Position numbers and translations under genes: made by a program. From Pictodentalium vernedei (lineage: Eukaryota > Mollusca > Scaphopoda > Dentaliida > Dentaliidae): a stretch of 64,000 nt of DNA. Shown here one piece after another: positions 9,861 to 21,343 of the stretch (positions are counted from its first letter, which is position 1; each line of letters opens with the position of its first letter). The stretch lies in contig CM062294.1 in assembly GCA_031216915.1 (NCBI GenBank), positions 390,529,217 to 390,593,216 of the forward strand, in the 5' to 3' direction. The notes beneath the pieces are model-generated. The model saw only the letters and a list, made by a program, of their open reading frames with translations. It did no database searches and was not told the origin of the DNA.

Positions 9861-10093
9861 CTCTTTACCCAACGTAACGACCAAAACCGGTCAAGGCTAT
9901 TCACAAAAAATAGCCAATTAATTTTAATTATTTTTTTTCATTTTTTGTCTCAAAAACATAGGTTATGACCCCCTCGGCGAGCTCGTTCCAACGATGGGTC
10001 ATAACCTATGTTTTGGAGACAAAAAATGAAAACAATTAGTTATTCAAGAATTTTATTTGCAAGTGTCGTCTTCTTTTCATGTTAGGTAAAGGG
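9861..10093 (+). mobile_element. TTAA-MITE copy 2 (A-end first)
   Basis: TTAA at 9857-9860 and 10094-10097. The left half of the palindrome tip is shortened (CCCCCTCGGCGAGCTCG against CGTTCCAACGATGGG), so the hairpin tip is asymmetric. First base pairs of the A-end are CTCTTTACC instead of CCCTTTACC. Confidence 0.88.
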
Positions 10094-10546
10094 TTAAGCA
10101 GATATCTTAATTTAGCTTGGAGATTAAGACACCAGCTGGTGGTGGAGTTCAATCTTTGATATATAGTAATCCATTGACACTCTTAGTTGAGGTGAATCGT
10201 TATCTACTGTTTTGTAAATTGGCAGCCAAATGTAGAATGTCGATCTACTGAGGTAGGATAAAAGGATACCACCTGTTTGTTTCATCGATTAATCTAGACT
10301 GTGTGGTAAATTATAATGGATCAAAAAGCTGGACGTCAGCATCCAACTTCATTCAATGTATTTTCTAAAATACTACTTGTATTTACCATTGGTGATTCTG
10401 TACTGCTACCGTTTATAGTCTTTGAGATTTGCTGCGCATATCCACGCGATGTGCCCACGTTCATATGATCACATCCACAAGCAAGCCCGAATATTATCCT
10501 GGTGCCAGCAGGTTGAAAACAATGTGTTGCTAACTCTAAATCTTAA

Positions 10547-10783
10547 CCCTTTACCTAACATGAAAAGCAGACGGCACTTGCAAACAAAATTCTTGAATAA
10601 CTAACTTTTTTTTCATTTTTTGTCTCAAAAACATAGGTTATGACCCCTCTTTGGAACGAGCTCGTTCCAAAGAGGGGTCATAACCCATGTTTTTGAGACA
10701 AAAAATGAAAATAGTAATGAAAATTAATTGGCGATTTTTGTGAATAGCGCTGGCCGGTTTTGGCCGTTACGTTGAGTAAAGGG
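10547..10783 (-). mobile_element. TTAA-MITE copy 3 (B-end first)
   Basis: TTAA at 10543-10546 and 10784-10787. Tip variant is CTCTTTGG/CCAAAGAG with matching arms. A short hairpin (10787-10835) abuts its right end. Confidence 0.9.
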
Positions 10784-10786
10784 TTA

Positions 10787-10835
10787 ACATAATTTCATTG
10801 GAAGTTCTCTTTTAGAGCTTTCCAATAAATCATGT
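10787..10835. repeat. Short hairpin of the TTGGAAA..TTTCCAA family
   Basis: Arms ACATAATTTCATTGGAAGTT and the imperfect complement GAGCTTTCCAATAAATCATG flank a small loop. Same pattern as hairpins at 33037 and 34533. Confidence 0.55.
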
Positions 10836-10839
10836 ATAG

Positions 10840-11260
10840 GTTTGGAATTATTATCAACAGAGAGAGAGAATGCAATATATTATCGAGAGGCTATTCTTCA
10901 ACAGATTTTATTTCAGCTGGTTTTCTGTATTTCGTCACTACACACATTGCATAATTGATACAAATTTTGATGTGTATTTCTACAAATTTCCGTAGTGGAA
11001 GACAGACCCAGACCTCCACCCATACATTACACCCAACCGAATGTTTTAGAGTTTTTGCATTCCTACGCCAAGGTATGTCAGTATCCCATGTCGGAAAGTT
11101 ACTTCCTCCCACCCATGCCTCGTGTCCTATCTTTGGCCCTAAACGTATCCTAAAATCATAGATGCGCTGGTAAAGCAGCCACGAATCCACAAGAACCACT
11201 AAATTAATACATAAACGAAAAAACACCCAAAACCATGAAAAGTGGAAATTCCTGCACAAG
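10840..11260. other. Unassigned DNA
   Basis: No recognisable gene. A 122-residue minus-strand frame (10891-11259) shows no domain I know and no clear splice context. Confidence 0.3.
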
Positions 11261-11261
11261 T

Positions 11262-11495
11262 GGAAGCGAGGTAGCGCAGTGTACTATGGCGTACTGCACG
11301 TCGAGGACGCACATGCTGTCAATCGATGCTAACCCTGTTTGTGTGGGGTTAGTAAGATGGGGAGTCCGGCAGTTACTTGTCAATACAAGATAGTTCTCCC
11401 CGGGTACCCTGGCTTCCTCTAACCGTAAAACTGTCCGACACGAAATGACCCTGGCTGCTGAAAGTGTGGTTAAATAAATAAATGTTATACAATAT
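11262..11495 (+). mobile_element. SINE body fragment with A-rich tail
   Basis: Shares the common SINE body: GGCGTACTGCACGTCGA, a TAACCCTG..GGGTTAG segment, CTCCCCGGGTACCCTGGCTT, TAAAACTGTCCGACACGA, then TGAAAGTGTGGTTAAATAAA as the 3' end. The head is reduced to about 20 bp (GGTAGCGCAGTG). The same body occurs at 15.7, 21.7, 22.3, 42.3, 44.5 and 63.5 kb. Confidence 0.75.
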
Positions 11496-11534
11496 TCTTT
11501 TTCCATGTAGCAGAGGGGGTGTAAACCCCGAGTG

Positions 11535-11815
11535 CCGATGATATGAGTCGGTTTGTCTCCAAAACATAGCTCATTACCTCTCATAAGAACGAACTCAAGG
11601 AGCTCGTTCACATAGCTCATTACCTCTCATAAGAACGAACTCAAGGGGCTCGTTCTCATAGCCCATTACCTCTCATAAGAACGAACTCAGGGAGCTCGTT
11701 CAAATGATAGTCTAATGAGTCATAAGCTTTGTTTTTGAGGCAAAAAAAAAAAAGAACAATTTTTAGGAATTCAAGATTTTAATTTGACTGTGTCGCCTGT
11801 TTACAGGTTGGTTAA
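11535..11815 (+). mobile_element. Decayed TTAA-MITE relative with a 46-bp triplication
   Basis: Keeps the tract TTTGTCTCCAAAACATAGCT and the distal half (GTTTTTGAGGCAAAA.., TTCAAGATTTTAATTTGACT, GTGTCGCCTG), but the palindrome tip is replaced by three direct copies of a 46-bp unit starting at 11565, 11611 and 11657 (CATAGCTCATTACCTCTCAT..). Confidence 0.65.
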
Positions 11816-12021
11816 CCGAATCCACCGTATCTTTTCACGTAATTCACAGCTTGAGCATTTGAAAAAAAAATATTTTGAAAAAAAATTTCAACAAAATCAT
11901 ATCATGTGACCCCTCCAATGAGAGGGCACATGATATAGTTTTGTTGACATTTTTGTTAAAAATTTAAAAAAAAATAAATGGAATGACCAGTTTTTATATC
12001 GTGTCTCAAGTAAAGGGTAAA
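11816..12021. mobile_element. Second MITE subfamily (ATATCATGTGACC palindrome)
   Basis: Ends with GTAAAGGG and has a central inverted repeat AACAAAATCATATCATGTGA / CATGATATAGTTTTGTTGAC around CCCTCCAATGAGAGGG. The same subfamily underlies 14258-14702. Terminal target duplication is not clear here. Confidence 0.55.
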
Positions 12022-12222
12022 ACGATTAAGTGTCCGATGGTACACCAAATACAAACACCTAACGGTGATTATAAGTAGATATTGATTTATAATCTTGTAT
12101 ATGTTTATGTACATGTTTGAGCTTCATATCACAGGTCAACTCGATAAGCCTCTTGTAGTCCGCATTTCGGATATTGCATAACGTTCGGATCCTGTCACGT
12201 TTTTTGAAAATGCAGAAAATAC

Positions 12223-12900
12223 GCCCCCTTTGAGAGAGAGGGAAGAAAGAAGAGCCCATCGACCAAAGGAAGGGATGCCCGACGCCTGGAGGCTTTCGTG
12301 GATAAGAAGAAAAAGAAGGATGAGGAAAGGAAAGATCCGGAAGCAGCCACGACTTCCCCTCCCACTCCCACTGACAAACCTAACCAACTGCCGGCTCCAC
12401 GGTCGAAACTGTTGGATGAGGAACGTCCTGTGTATACTGCGGTGGAATTGGAAGTTGTCCTCTAGCCACTTCCCGATCCCCACTCGCCTCTTTCTTCGTT
12501 ACCAGAAGCCAGGACCAGGAACCAGCAACCAAATCACCATCATCTACTTCCAGAGAGCCTGCAGAATTGGTCTACCACCGCCAATACGCGGTAAGGTCAT
12601 AGAAAAAAAAGAGAAAGGGAGAACAAACAAGAGAACATAAAATATCAGCAACTCATGGCAAAGCTCGATCAAGATCAGAGACGCTCTGCCGATATACTTT
12701 GAAGAGCGAATGAGCTTTGTGACAAACTACAACGGTCTAACGCAGCAAGCACTCCTACAACACCAACCATGCTGCGATCTCTACATCATAGCCGCCTCCT
12801 CCAAAGAAGTCCCACAGGAAACACAAGCGCTGATACCACACTTCCTCCTCATTTCCTCCCTCAACACGCCTAGATGTGGTACAAAAAGAATTATTAAACA
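12223..12900 (+). pseudogene. Gag/ORF1-like fragment, copy 1
   Basis: Frame 12223-12465 (no ATG, ends TAG at 12463) reads ..GRKKSPSTKGRDARRLEAF.. followed by a Lys/Glu-rich stretch and a Pro/Thr linker. After a break, a second readable piece (12607-12870) is Lys/Glu/Gln-rich and probably coiled-coil (QQLMAKLDQDQRRSADIL), interrupted by TGA at 12700 and continuing RANELCDKLQRSN. Lys-rich 'KKxSPSxxxRDxRRLxxF' segments occur in ORF1/gag-like proteins of invertebrate retroelements, so a nucleic-acid-binding structural protein remnant is inferred. Ordinary host gene exons are an alternative. The in-frame stop and frame change argue for decay. Confidence 0.5.
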
Positions 12901-13238
12901 GCAGGAGTGGGTCGAAATGGGCTTGCTCAACACCGTCCCTGCGCGCCTTTGGCGCGCAAAAACCATTCGTTTCTCATTCATTCATTTTTCATTTTCACTC
13001 CCATTGTCGTCGATTTTCATTTTGCTTGGCTGTCCAAATGATCGAACGTACTTGTCGAAGCTATCTAAGTAGCACCCGATTAGAAGCTATCGATTTTTTT
13101 TCCAAAACAAGTGAAAGATAATTTAATGACGACGAATGCCAGCTCACCTTTCAACTGGAGTATCCAAGTTGAAAGTGACGTCATTCAGCTATCCATTAAA
13201 TATCTCCAGAAACCCTCTTCGGGCAGTGGTAGTACCTT

Positions 13239-13442
13239 TTGCGGGGGCCCCGCACTGGTCCACACCTGAAGAAGGGCCCAGACCCAAAATCTGAAAAACC
13301 CGAAAAGGGCCAAGAAAACCAGACACCACAGCAGAAGAAGAAAAGAAAACCACCATCGGCCAGAAGACGAGATGCCAGAAGATTGGAAGCCTGGCTCGAA
13401 CGGAGAAATGTTGAGACGAGATTCAGGAGAAGGAGAAAGTGA
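13239..13442 (+). pseudogene. Gag/ORF1-like fragment, copy 2 (basic N-terminal part)
   Basis: Reads as a highly basic segment ..QQKKKRKPPSARRRDARRL.. EAWLERRN, plainly related to copy 1 at 12223 (SPSTKGRDARRLEAF). It ends in an Arg-rich tail and TGA. It is in the same orientation, so the locus holds two head-to-tail fragments of one family or a duplicated element. Confidence 0.45.
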
Positions 13443-13545
13443 TTACCGTCAATCCACCACCTCTAGTCTCCTCTCCTAAGTCATTCTGCACCTCTTCACA
13501 GAAGAGGTAGGAAGGCAGGGAGGTGGAGCAGGAGGAGGTAGTGAA

Positions 13546-13806
13546 ATGGAGGTCGCCCTATCTGAACCCGAATCACCTATCAACTTGGACCGCTTGTACC
13601 AAGGCACCACCACGCTGGACCCAGAAGACAAAGACTCAGAGGATGCAGATGACCTGGACAATTTCATCGACTACCTGGATGGACACTGCACGGGAAAATA
13701 TAGCAGCCTGAAGCTCGATTTTCAGGGCTCTAGCGAGCAATGCATCGAGTTCAGCTCCAAATACCACGACCCTGAAGTACAACACAAGCTATTAAATGTA
13801 TTCTAA
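13546..13806 (+). pseudogene. Acidic fragment downstream of gag-like copy 2
   Basis: An 86-residue acidic frame (SEPESPINLDRLYQ; DPEDKDSEDADDLDNFIDYL) ending TAA, with similar composition continuing after the stop (YRKLEACKIRDQDFHIYLRE). No domain recognised. It may be the continuation of copy 2 after a frame break. It has less codon-position noise than neighbouring DNA, but this is only by eye. Confidence 0.35.
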
Positions 13807-13829
13807 TACAGAAAATTGGAGGCCTGCAA

Positions 13830-14253
13830 AATCCGTGACCAGGACTTTCACATATACCTGAGAGAGGTGCCTCAGACTCCGAATTTTCAACCGGACGGGC
13901 CCTAATGGGAAACGGATGATCTCTGGTCTCCTTTGCTCACTACCTGCGGCTTGCATTAACTTGGTATTTATAACGCAAAGGGGGTCGCAAGGGGTTCGAC
14001 GAACCCCACATCGTCCCGACGATCCTTCGGCGCGTGAAACCTCGGACCTTGGCTATATACAGTGTAGACCAAAGAACGAGAATTCGAGGGACGTGAAGGC
14101 GGGTGGTGGTGTCTCTCCCTCCCCAATCCCGATCCAAATTTTCGATAGTTAAAAATGTCAAGCCTCCGACTACCAAGAACTGTTGGTAATTTCATTAATT
14201 TCATACCCTGTGGTAGTAGATTTAGTGGCATTTTATCTTTACTGTGACTGTTT
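13830..14253. other. Unassigned DNA
   Basis: No gene or repeat recognised. GC content is slightly raised, with CpG-containing text around 13990-14110. Confidence 0.3.
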
Positions 14254-14257
14254 TTAA

Positions 14258-14702
14258 CCCTTTACCCAACGTAGACGATATCAAAATTTGTTACTTTAAT
14301 ATTATTTTTTCAAGTTTTTCCAAAAATTTCAACAAAACCATATCATGCGACCTCTCGCTGGAACGCTGGACGAGCTGGGGGGGGGGGGGGGTCACATAAC
14401 ATAACATTTATTAGCATACAACATCCTATACAGGACAGTGTACGATAATCTACAAATAACATGAACAAAAGACTCAAAACATTACAATTTCATCCACCAA
14501 TTTTCCATGATCAAAATACTATATTTTTTTATTAATTTGATACGCAAAAGACCGTGGAGATGTGAACTAGAATTCCCAATACACATTACTAAACATATCA
14601 TAATCGTATGGTTTTGTTGAAATATTTTGAAAAATAATATTTTTTCAACTGCTGAATTTGCATATTACGCGGGCGGATGCGAACGATTCGTTGAGTAAAG
14701 GG
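14258..14702. mobile_element. TTAA element, second subfamily, with internal insertion
   Basis: TTAA at 14254-14257 and 14703-14706; ends CCCTTTACCCAACGTA and (reverse) CCCTTTACTCAACGAATCGT. The inverted arms TTTCAACAAAACCATATCAT (about 14326) and ATCATAATCGTATGGTTTTG (about 14597) are separated by G15 (14377-14391) and about 200 bp of unrelated A/T-rich sequence that appears to be a later insertion at the hairpin tip. Confidence 0.7.
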
Positions 14703-14706
14703 TTAA

Positions 14707-15568
14707 CAGACAATTAGTATTTTCCCCAAATCGTACGGGGTTTTCTAACTGAAGTTAACATTTCCAACTCTTTTAACCTGTCCGAAAACGGGCGTGGTGG
14801 TTGCTAGGATAAATATATTCCCGCCGCGTATTCATCCTAGACTCAATGAGTGTCACCTAAATCCGTGCGCGAACGTATGTCTCACCGTGTCGAACCCGTT
14901 TTCGTTGGGGTGGTTCTTTTCCTGAAGGTGTCAGTGACTTTTCTTCAAAAAGCATGATCAAAAGAGCTTCACTGAAAATAACACTTTTAATACATGTAGG
15001 CAAATACAGTAACTTGTGACTTACATGAAGTACAATGAATAAAATACAAACGTCAATCACACCCCACCCACACAGCTTTTGAGTCATTTTGAGGGCCCGC
15101 GTTCTGTTGTTGCTGGTTGCTTCTTCTTTGTCGCTGGTGTTTGATCGTCTCGGCTCAATGAAGTGTCCCTGGAGTCTGGTAGCCTTTTCACGAACATACA
15201 ACTGGAACTTCACCCCATCACTACCGACGCACGGCCACTAACGTATTGTCACTTTAACGGACGCGTTTACTCTAACAGCCGCTACCCTGAGGGGTTAACT
15301 GCTTCCCTCTAATTACCTCAGACTAATGTTCATACAGGCAAAGCCTACTCTGTCTACGTGTGGCTTCCCTTCTATAACAGGTAATACCGTCTACCTGAAT
15401 GCCAACATTCGTGAGCTCCCGGGCCTCGTAATTTCTATTATGATACTATACTAATATATGGCCACTGACTTGGCCCGCGACTGCCCCTACTCTAAATATG
15501 AGCTCTCTGTGCCCCCCCCGCCCTTACATTACAATGTGCGACACCTCCTCTAATCTATAGCATAGGAT
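14707..15568. other. Unassigned DNA
   Basis: No gene recognised. The 118-residue minus-strand frame 14857-15213 has no known domain. Confidence 0.3.
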
Positions 15569-15583
15569 ATCCCCAGCTTCTCG

Positions 15584-15973
15584 GGGCGCAGTGGCGTTGC
15601 GGTAACCGGTTCTCGTCAGATTAACTAAGTTAAGCAACGTCGAGTCCGGTTAGTCATTGGATGGGTGGCCGTCTGAGCGATCGATTCGGACTCCCGCGTT
15701 GTGTCCGTTGGCAAGGCACTTAACCCCGATTGTCCACATGGGGGTACGATGACGCCGTGTACTGCACGTCGATGGTAAGCATGTCTTCAACCAATCTGAC
15801 CCTGCCTGTGCTGCAGTGCGGAGTTACGATGTTGGGGAGCTGGCAGCTGCTCGTCGTTGCTGGGTGGTTCACTCCGGGTACTCCGGCTTCCTCCACCCTT
15901 AAAACTGTTACCGATACGATATGACCTTGGCTGTTAAAGTGTCGTTAAACCCTAATAAATAAATAATATATAA
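15584..15973 (+). mobile_element. 5S-rRNA-headed SINE (SINE3 type), full length
   Basis: Flanked by a 15-bp direct repeat ATCCCCAGCTTCTCG (15569-15583 and 15974-15988), the target duplication expected from LINE-mediated insertion. The head 15603-15682 matches metazoan 5S rRNA: ACCGGTTCTCGTC, AAGTTAAGCAACGTCGAG, CCGGTTAGT..TTGGATGGGT, GCCG, including the internal promoter region. A core TGTCCGTTGGCAAGGCACTT follows, then the shared body (GTACTGCACGTCGATGG, CTCCGGGTACTCCGGCTTCC, GTTAAAGTGTCGTTAAACCC) and an AATAAATAAATAA tail. Confidence 0.9.
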
Positions 15974-15988
15974 ATCCCCAGCTTCTCG

Positions 15989-18842
15989 CCTACGACCCAC
16001 AGTCTTACGCGCCTTGAGACTGGAATGAAATTTTCGAGAAAACCCCCGACTCTTATTCGATAGCAAGGACATTAATTCCCATTTTAATTGCTTCTCTTGA
16101 ACTTGGCTGCTATAGATCTGCTTAATTAAAAAAACATTCTCTTTTAAGTTTCTTTGAAAGTCTCGTATTTTCGGTATATGTTGACACTTCTGACAGTCCC
16201 CTGTCAGAAATTGGGTATATGCATACAACACAGGCATTGCGTGTGCGCTACTTATGATTAGGAGATTATCGACACATAACCATAAAATTAGATGACTGGT
16301 CACCTTGGATGGATAAAACGAGTGTCTTTTGTTTGAAACTCATCAGGCAAGATCGTTGTTTCAGGCCAGATAAACGCTAATTGGCTTTTGAGATTCCGCT
16401 CCATTAAAGTTATCACTTTTATTGCTACTTCACTGATTTATTTCTAATTAAATACACAGATGGATTACTTGAAAATCGGGTTTTTGGGGTCCGTCATATA
16501 CCTATTCTTACACTTTTACCCCGATTGAGAAAGATTATAAAAGATATATATATATACCCTTTTAAACAAAAAAAGTTGTAAATTTAAAAATTTAATCTAT
16601 CTCCTTGACATATCCGAAGGTCATTTATTTCGAACACGGGGTGGCGAGTGATGCATTCGGATTTCTTCATCAGTTGGAAATTCACGGGTAGCGGTTAGAA
16701 AATACTCGTTCGTGGGGGACTTCCCCCCCCCCCCCCCCCCAAACAGAACCTCTAGTCACGTCCCTGAAAAATCTCGTTGCGTCTACTCAACCCTTCTCTG
16801 GCTTATTTGGCCAGATTGCAGCTCAATCTGGTGCAGGTCTCATGTATCCTCTAAGTGTGCCGTTTTCTATGACATTTTTGCTGTACCTTTTACATGATAT
16901 TTGTGGACCTATATTTTTTCTCTTGACAGTCACTTTCGTGGGTGTGTGCCAGCTTCTGTCTCAAGCCCGTTACAAGAATTTTGTTTGGATGTGGGTGCTC
17001 TTGTTTCCGTCAAGTTTGTGCTTCGAATTTTGACTGGGTGGAAGAAGAGGAGTGCCCACTTCAAGGCAGTACCGCCTATGCGATGAGAGAATATGGCACG
17101 TTACAGGTGGTTGGACAGTTTATATCACCTTTCACAGATCGGGGAAGTTAATTAAGACCACCCCATCCATTGTGTATTTTCATCCCACTGAATGGGGCGG
17201 GGGAGGTACGATTCTTCCACTGGAAAAGTTTTTCAGTTTGGTGTAAAACAGTCTTGTGTTACTCCTGTTATTTAATGCCACAGCTTCCCAGAGAAAGGTC
17301 ATTCGGCAAAAAAGGCATTCCTCCCCTCTCTCATCTACGGGCTTGTCACACACATTTGACACGAAATACGTTCTATTCAGGAGTAAGTTATCGAACATTT
17401 ACTCACATCTTTACGAATAGACAGACGAAGGACAGATGGTCTTATAGACCAAGAGGTAAAAACCAAAAGCCGTCACGCGTTCTGTTGCGCAGTTACAATT
17501 ACAGCGAGACAGACTGTTTATGTAATGAGAACAATAAAATGGTTCTAAGTCTATTTCCGCATTAATTACCTACAGAATTCTTTGGTGTTTCTTCAAGCAC
17601 CCATTGAAGAAAACAAACGCCAAAAAAATGCAACCTCAAACACATTTCGTAATAAAGGCAATTACTGCAAGACGCCTTAATAATTATTGTTTTCATTTTA
17701 TTTTTATCCCTCCTCGTCCCAAAACATGTATTTTCCAAGGTCAAATATCTTCAGGAAAAATAATTATCAATAATTACTCAATGGAAACCCCGACTTAAAG
17801 GCAGGCACTTCCTTTAGGTGTGAAGAAATATGCGACAAATGATAAGCAAAACCGCAGTGAACAACTCAGGGCGAGGAGGAAGAGATACGTCCTTTTAGTG
17901 CAATGCAATTACAAAGTATTGCCAGATGGTGCCCCATGCCCCCAAAACAGCTTATAAGGTGTGTTTTGGAGGTTAAAAACAAACTTGAATAACATTCCGT
18001 GTGAATAGCACTGACCAGTTAATGTGAATTCATTGTGTGTATGTGTGTGTGTTTGTTGTGTGTGGGGTAGGCTGTGGTGGGGCAAGGCCAAACTTTCGCG
18101 ACACATCAGTAAACATTTTTCGACAGTTTTCAAACTGGGAAACTATTTGTCTTCCGCTTTGTCACTTAAAGCGGATTTGTTATCGACAATTCAGTCCATA
18201 AAATCATTATGTTTTGCAATAACTTTCTTTCCTTTTCACATAACTTTAGCGACAGAAGGCTCCAACCTTTCCGGAGGATACACGAGCCCAGAATAATCCG
18301 ACAAAAATTTTAAAGGCGTCGTCCACAGCCCAAATGTGTCTACGCCATTTGGATGCACGAAAACAAAATTTTGTCAATGTCGTTCTGGTGACGGGTAAAA
18401 GATATTTTCTACCTTCAGGAGGATAAGTTTCAACAATAAGAATGAGACTTGATTATTGATATTGACACGTTGTGTTCAGGGTGTATAGTCAGTAATTGTT
18501 AATCCTCGCCTATCGGACTGGTGGGCGGGGGTGGGGGGGGGGGGGTGGGGTAGCTGCTGAATGCGATTCCAAATACTTTAAGTTAATTCGAACCTTTTTT
18601 GAGGGGAGGAGGGGGGTACATTAGGTCAGTTGGCATGGAGACATAAACATTAAGAGCTGGGCGATGGGTCTGGTAGCCGGTGTTCGAACCCCATTGATGC
18701 AGGATCGAGACACCTTCCGAATTTTCAGGTCACTTTCGGTAATAGCACACATCTGGTGGAATAACTGCTTGATATTAGACGATATAAAATGAATTTTCAG
18801 CAATGCTTTCTCATGGATCTCTCATCAATTGTGATTTATGTG
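15989..18842. other. Unassigned DNA with simple repeats
   Basis: No gene recognised over 2.8 kb. Contains C18 (16723-16740), (TG)n around 18031-18063 and G14 near 18533-18546. Several 60-130 residue frames (e.g. 15908-16303 minus, 17170-17565 plus) have no recognisable domains. A tRNA-like B-box motif GGTGTTCGAACCCC at 18679 lacks any cloverleaf context. Confidence 0.3.
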
Positions 18843-18846
18843 TTAA

Positions 18847-19091
18847 CCCTTTACCTTTCATGAAAAGCAGACGACACTTGCAAACAAAATTCTTGAATAA
18901 CTAATTTTTTTCATTTTTTGTCTCAAAAATATAGGTTATCACCCCTCTTTGGAACGAGCTCGAAGAGCTCGTTCCAAAGAGGGTCATAACCTATGTTTTT
19001 GAAACAAAAAATGAAAAACAAATAATGAAAATTAATTGGCGATTTTTGTGAATAGCGCTGGCCGATTTTGGCCGTTACGCTGGGTAAAGGG
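18847..19091 (-). mobile_element. TTAA-MITE copy 4 (B-end first)
   Basis: TTAA at 18843-18846 and 19092-19095. Tip variant CTCTTTGG/CCAAAGAG with matching arms; tip spacer is GAGCTCGAAGAGCTC. Confidence 0.9.
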
Positions 19092-19095
19092 TTAA

Positions 19096-19472
19096 TACCG
19101 GAATCATGCGCAGACTATATTTATATATACAGTTATCCATCCACCAAACACCAGGGCAATTTTAATAGCCTGAGACATCATTTCTATTTTACAGATTTAC
19201 ACTCATAACAAAAAAAAGTCTGGATTGATTTACTCAGACCGTGCTCAATCCAAATCGTTACATAGTTAATGGGTCCGGGTCGTTGATACCGTTTCGTTGA
19301 GGAGACTAGATCAAACATCAGGCCGGAGGCTTCGTGTTTGATTTGGCAAATCTGGTCTCGTCATCGAGAGGAAATATGACAACTCAGAATGGTTGACTGT
19401 TGAATTAATTTATTTATTTTATCACGGTATACATTTAAATTGAATTCGATACTTGAAATACAAACAAACAAA
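19096..19472. other. Unassigned DNA
   Basis: Nothing recognised except an imperfect fold-back around 19300-19365 (ATCAAACA .. TGTTTGAT). Confidence 0.3.
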
Positions 19473-21112
19473 AACAAGAGGCTCAAGTGAGCCTGAAACG
19501 CTCACCTGGCTCAAATTGTCAAAAGAGATGAGTGTATCAGTAAGTGAACAGAAGCAAGAGCAATTTCTTGATTTGCTATGACGCAACCAAAGGCAACTTT
19601 TTTGACCATTCATTTCTGTTGGTCCTAGGAAAGGTTCCTAGCAAGCTCTGTTCAGTGAAGTATTAAAAAACAATAACCGAACAAAATTGTTGTTTGTTTT
19701 CAACTACTGTGGTTCCCTCTAGCACCCCCCCCCACCCCCACCAAAAAAACAAAAAAACAAACAAAAACAAAAACAAAACAAAAACAAAAACAAAACAAGA
19801 AAAAACAAGCGACTCGATTTGAACAAACTTGAATTTGACACCCCTAGAGATGTTACATACCAAATATGAAAAGGATTCTCACTGGTGGACCTGGAGAAGA
19901 AGAATTTTCAAGAACTTTTCTCATATTTGACAAAGTTAAATTTTGGGCTTCAATAAAAAGCCCAAATATTAACCCAGGGACCTGATTTGAACAACATCCA
20001 ATCTAACCCTCCCAGAGGTGTTGTACACCAAATATCAAAAGAATCTGACTGCTGGATCTGGAGAAGAAGACTTTTAAAGAATATTCCTTATATTGAACAA
20101 AGTTACAATTTGGGCTCCCATAGGGAGCCCAAATATGAACCCAGGGACTTGGCTTGAACAAACCTGAATCTCCCTTCCCTAAGGATGCTGTATACCAAAT
20201 ATCAAAAGATTCTGACTGTTGGACCGGGAGAAGAAGATTTTTAAAGAATATCCCTCATATTGCACTAATTTGAACATTTGGGCTCCTGTAGAGTGCCCAA
20301 ATATGGACCCAGAGGTTAAATTTCAACAACCATGTGAATCAATCTTCCATCGATGTTATATGTGACATATATGAAAGCTTTTGGAGCAGTGGTTGGGGAG
20401 AAAAGGATTATTTTATATTTTACCCATTACCTTAAGTGTTAAATAATGCTGACTCAGCATTTTTTCAAAGTCCCGAAACTGTACCTTAGGACAAAACCGA
20501 TAGCGATTTTTTTTCACCATTCCTTTCTATTGGTCCTAAGGAAGCTTCACACCAAATAAAAAGGTTCAGTGCCGTGCAGTTTTGGAGATATGGACGTTTG
20601 AATTTTTTTCTATTTTTAGCGCCTGAGGTTTCCACGGGGCAGCGGGAATTTTTTTTTTGGCATGAATCAAGTACTAAGGACCCAATAATACCTCATAGCA
20701 AATTTGGTTCAAATCGGCCTCTCGGTTCGGAAAATAGAAATTTTGGGCGGGGCACAAAATAGGGATCCTCCCGTAGCGAGCCCAAATATTAACCGAGAAA
20801 ATTTCTTTGAACAAACTTGAATCTTGAGTACCAAAGGAGCTTACATGCCAAATATCACAGCATTCTGACTGGTGGTTCATAAGAAGATTTCAGGAGAAAT
20901 TGATGCTTTTGGGGCATCACTCCCACCCCAGAGGGGTCACCGAATTCATTTTAACAAACAGGAAAGAGGATACCTCCAATATACGGTATGGCAAATTTGT
21001 TTAGGTTTTGGCTAGTGGTTTTGAAGGAGAAGACCCAGTTGCGAAAGTTAACGGACGACGGACGCCAAGTGATGACAAAAGCTCACACTGACTTTCAGAC
21101 AGGTGAGCTAAC
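19473..21112 (+). mobile_element. 'GCTCACC' tandem-unit element R1
   Basis: Starts AACAAGAGGCTCAAGTGAGC and ends ACAGGTGAGCTAACA, next to GACGGACGACGGACG. Inside are about five ~180-bp units with landmarks TTGAACAAACTTGAATCTGA, 'tgttgtataccaaatat', 'ttctgactggtgga', GAAGAAGA, then a small hairpin GGGCTCC.ATAGGGAGCCC. Same family, same orientation, at 47353; opposite orientation at 44942 and 50165. No protein-coding potential recognised. Confidence 0.8.
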
Positions 21113-21208
21113 AAAAAGAAACTATATTAACCCTGCAGAGAATACACCATAACTTTAGAAATGAGAAATATTCATCTCGGAGTAATATCTCATAAAGAAG
21201 GGAGGCCT

Positions 21209-21343
21209 ACACTCTAAAATCAATTCGGTTAAAAATTAACCTAAATCAACTGGGTTGAGTGAATATAAACCCAATTAGGTTCAATATTCACTCAACCCAA
21301 CTGATTTGGGTTGATTTTTACCCCAACTGATTTCAGAGTGTAA
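21209..21343. mobile_element. Palindromic MITE (ACACTCT..AAATCA family), copy 1
   Basis: Terminal inverted repeat TACACTCTAAAATCA / TGATTTCAGAGTGTA, with a nearly palindromic interior: CAACTGGGTTGAGTGAATAT .. AATATTCACTCAACCCAACT. A second copy is at 24737-24876. TA at the borders fits Tc1/mariner-type targets, but that assignment is inferred. Confidence 0.75.

Noticed and set aside
17170-17565. 131-residue plus-strand frame
   Set aside because: No domain, no compositional bias, no splice signals.
18670-18700. B-box-like GGTGTTCGAACCCC
   Set aside because: The motif is nearly palindromic and no matching A-box or SINE body is nearby.
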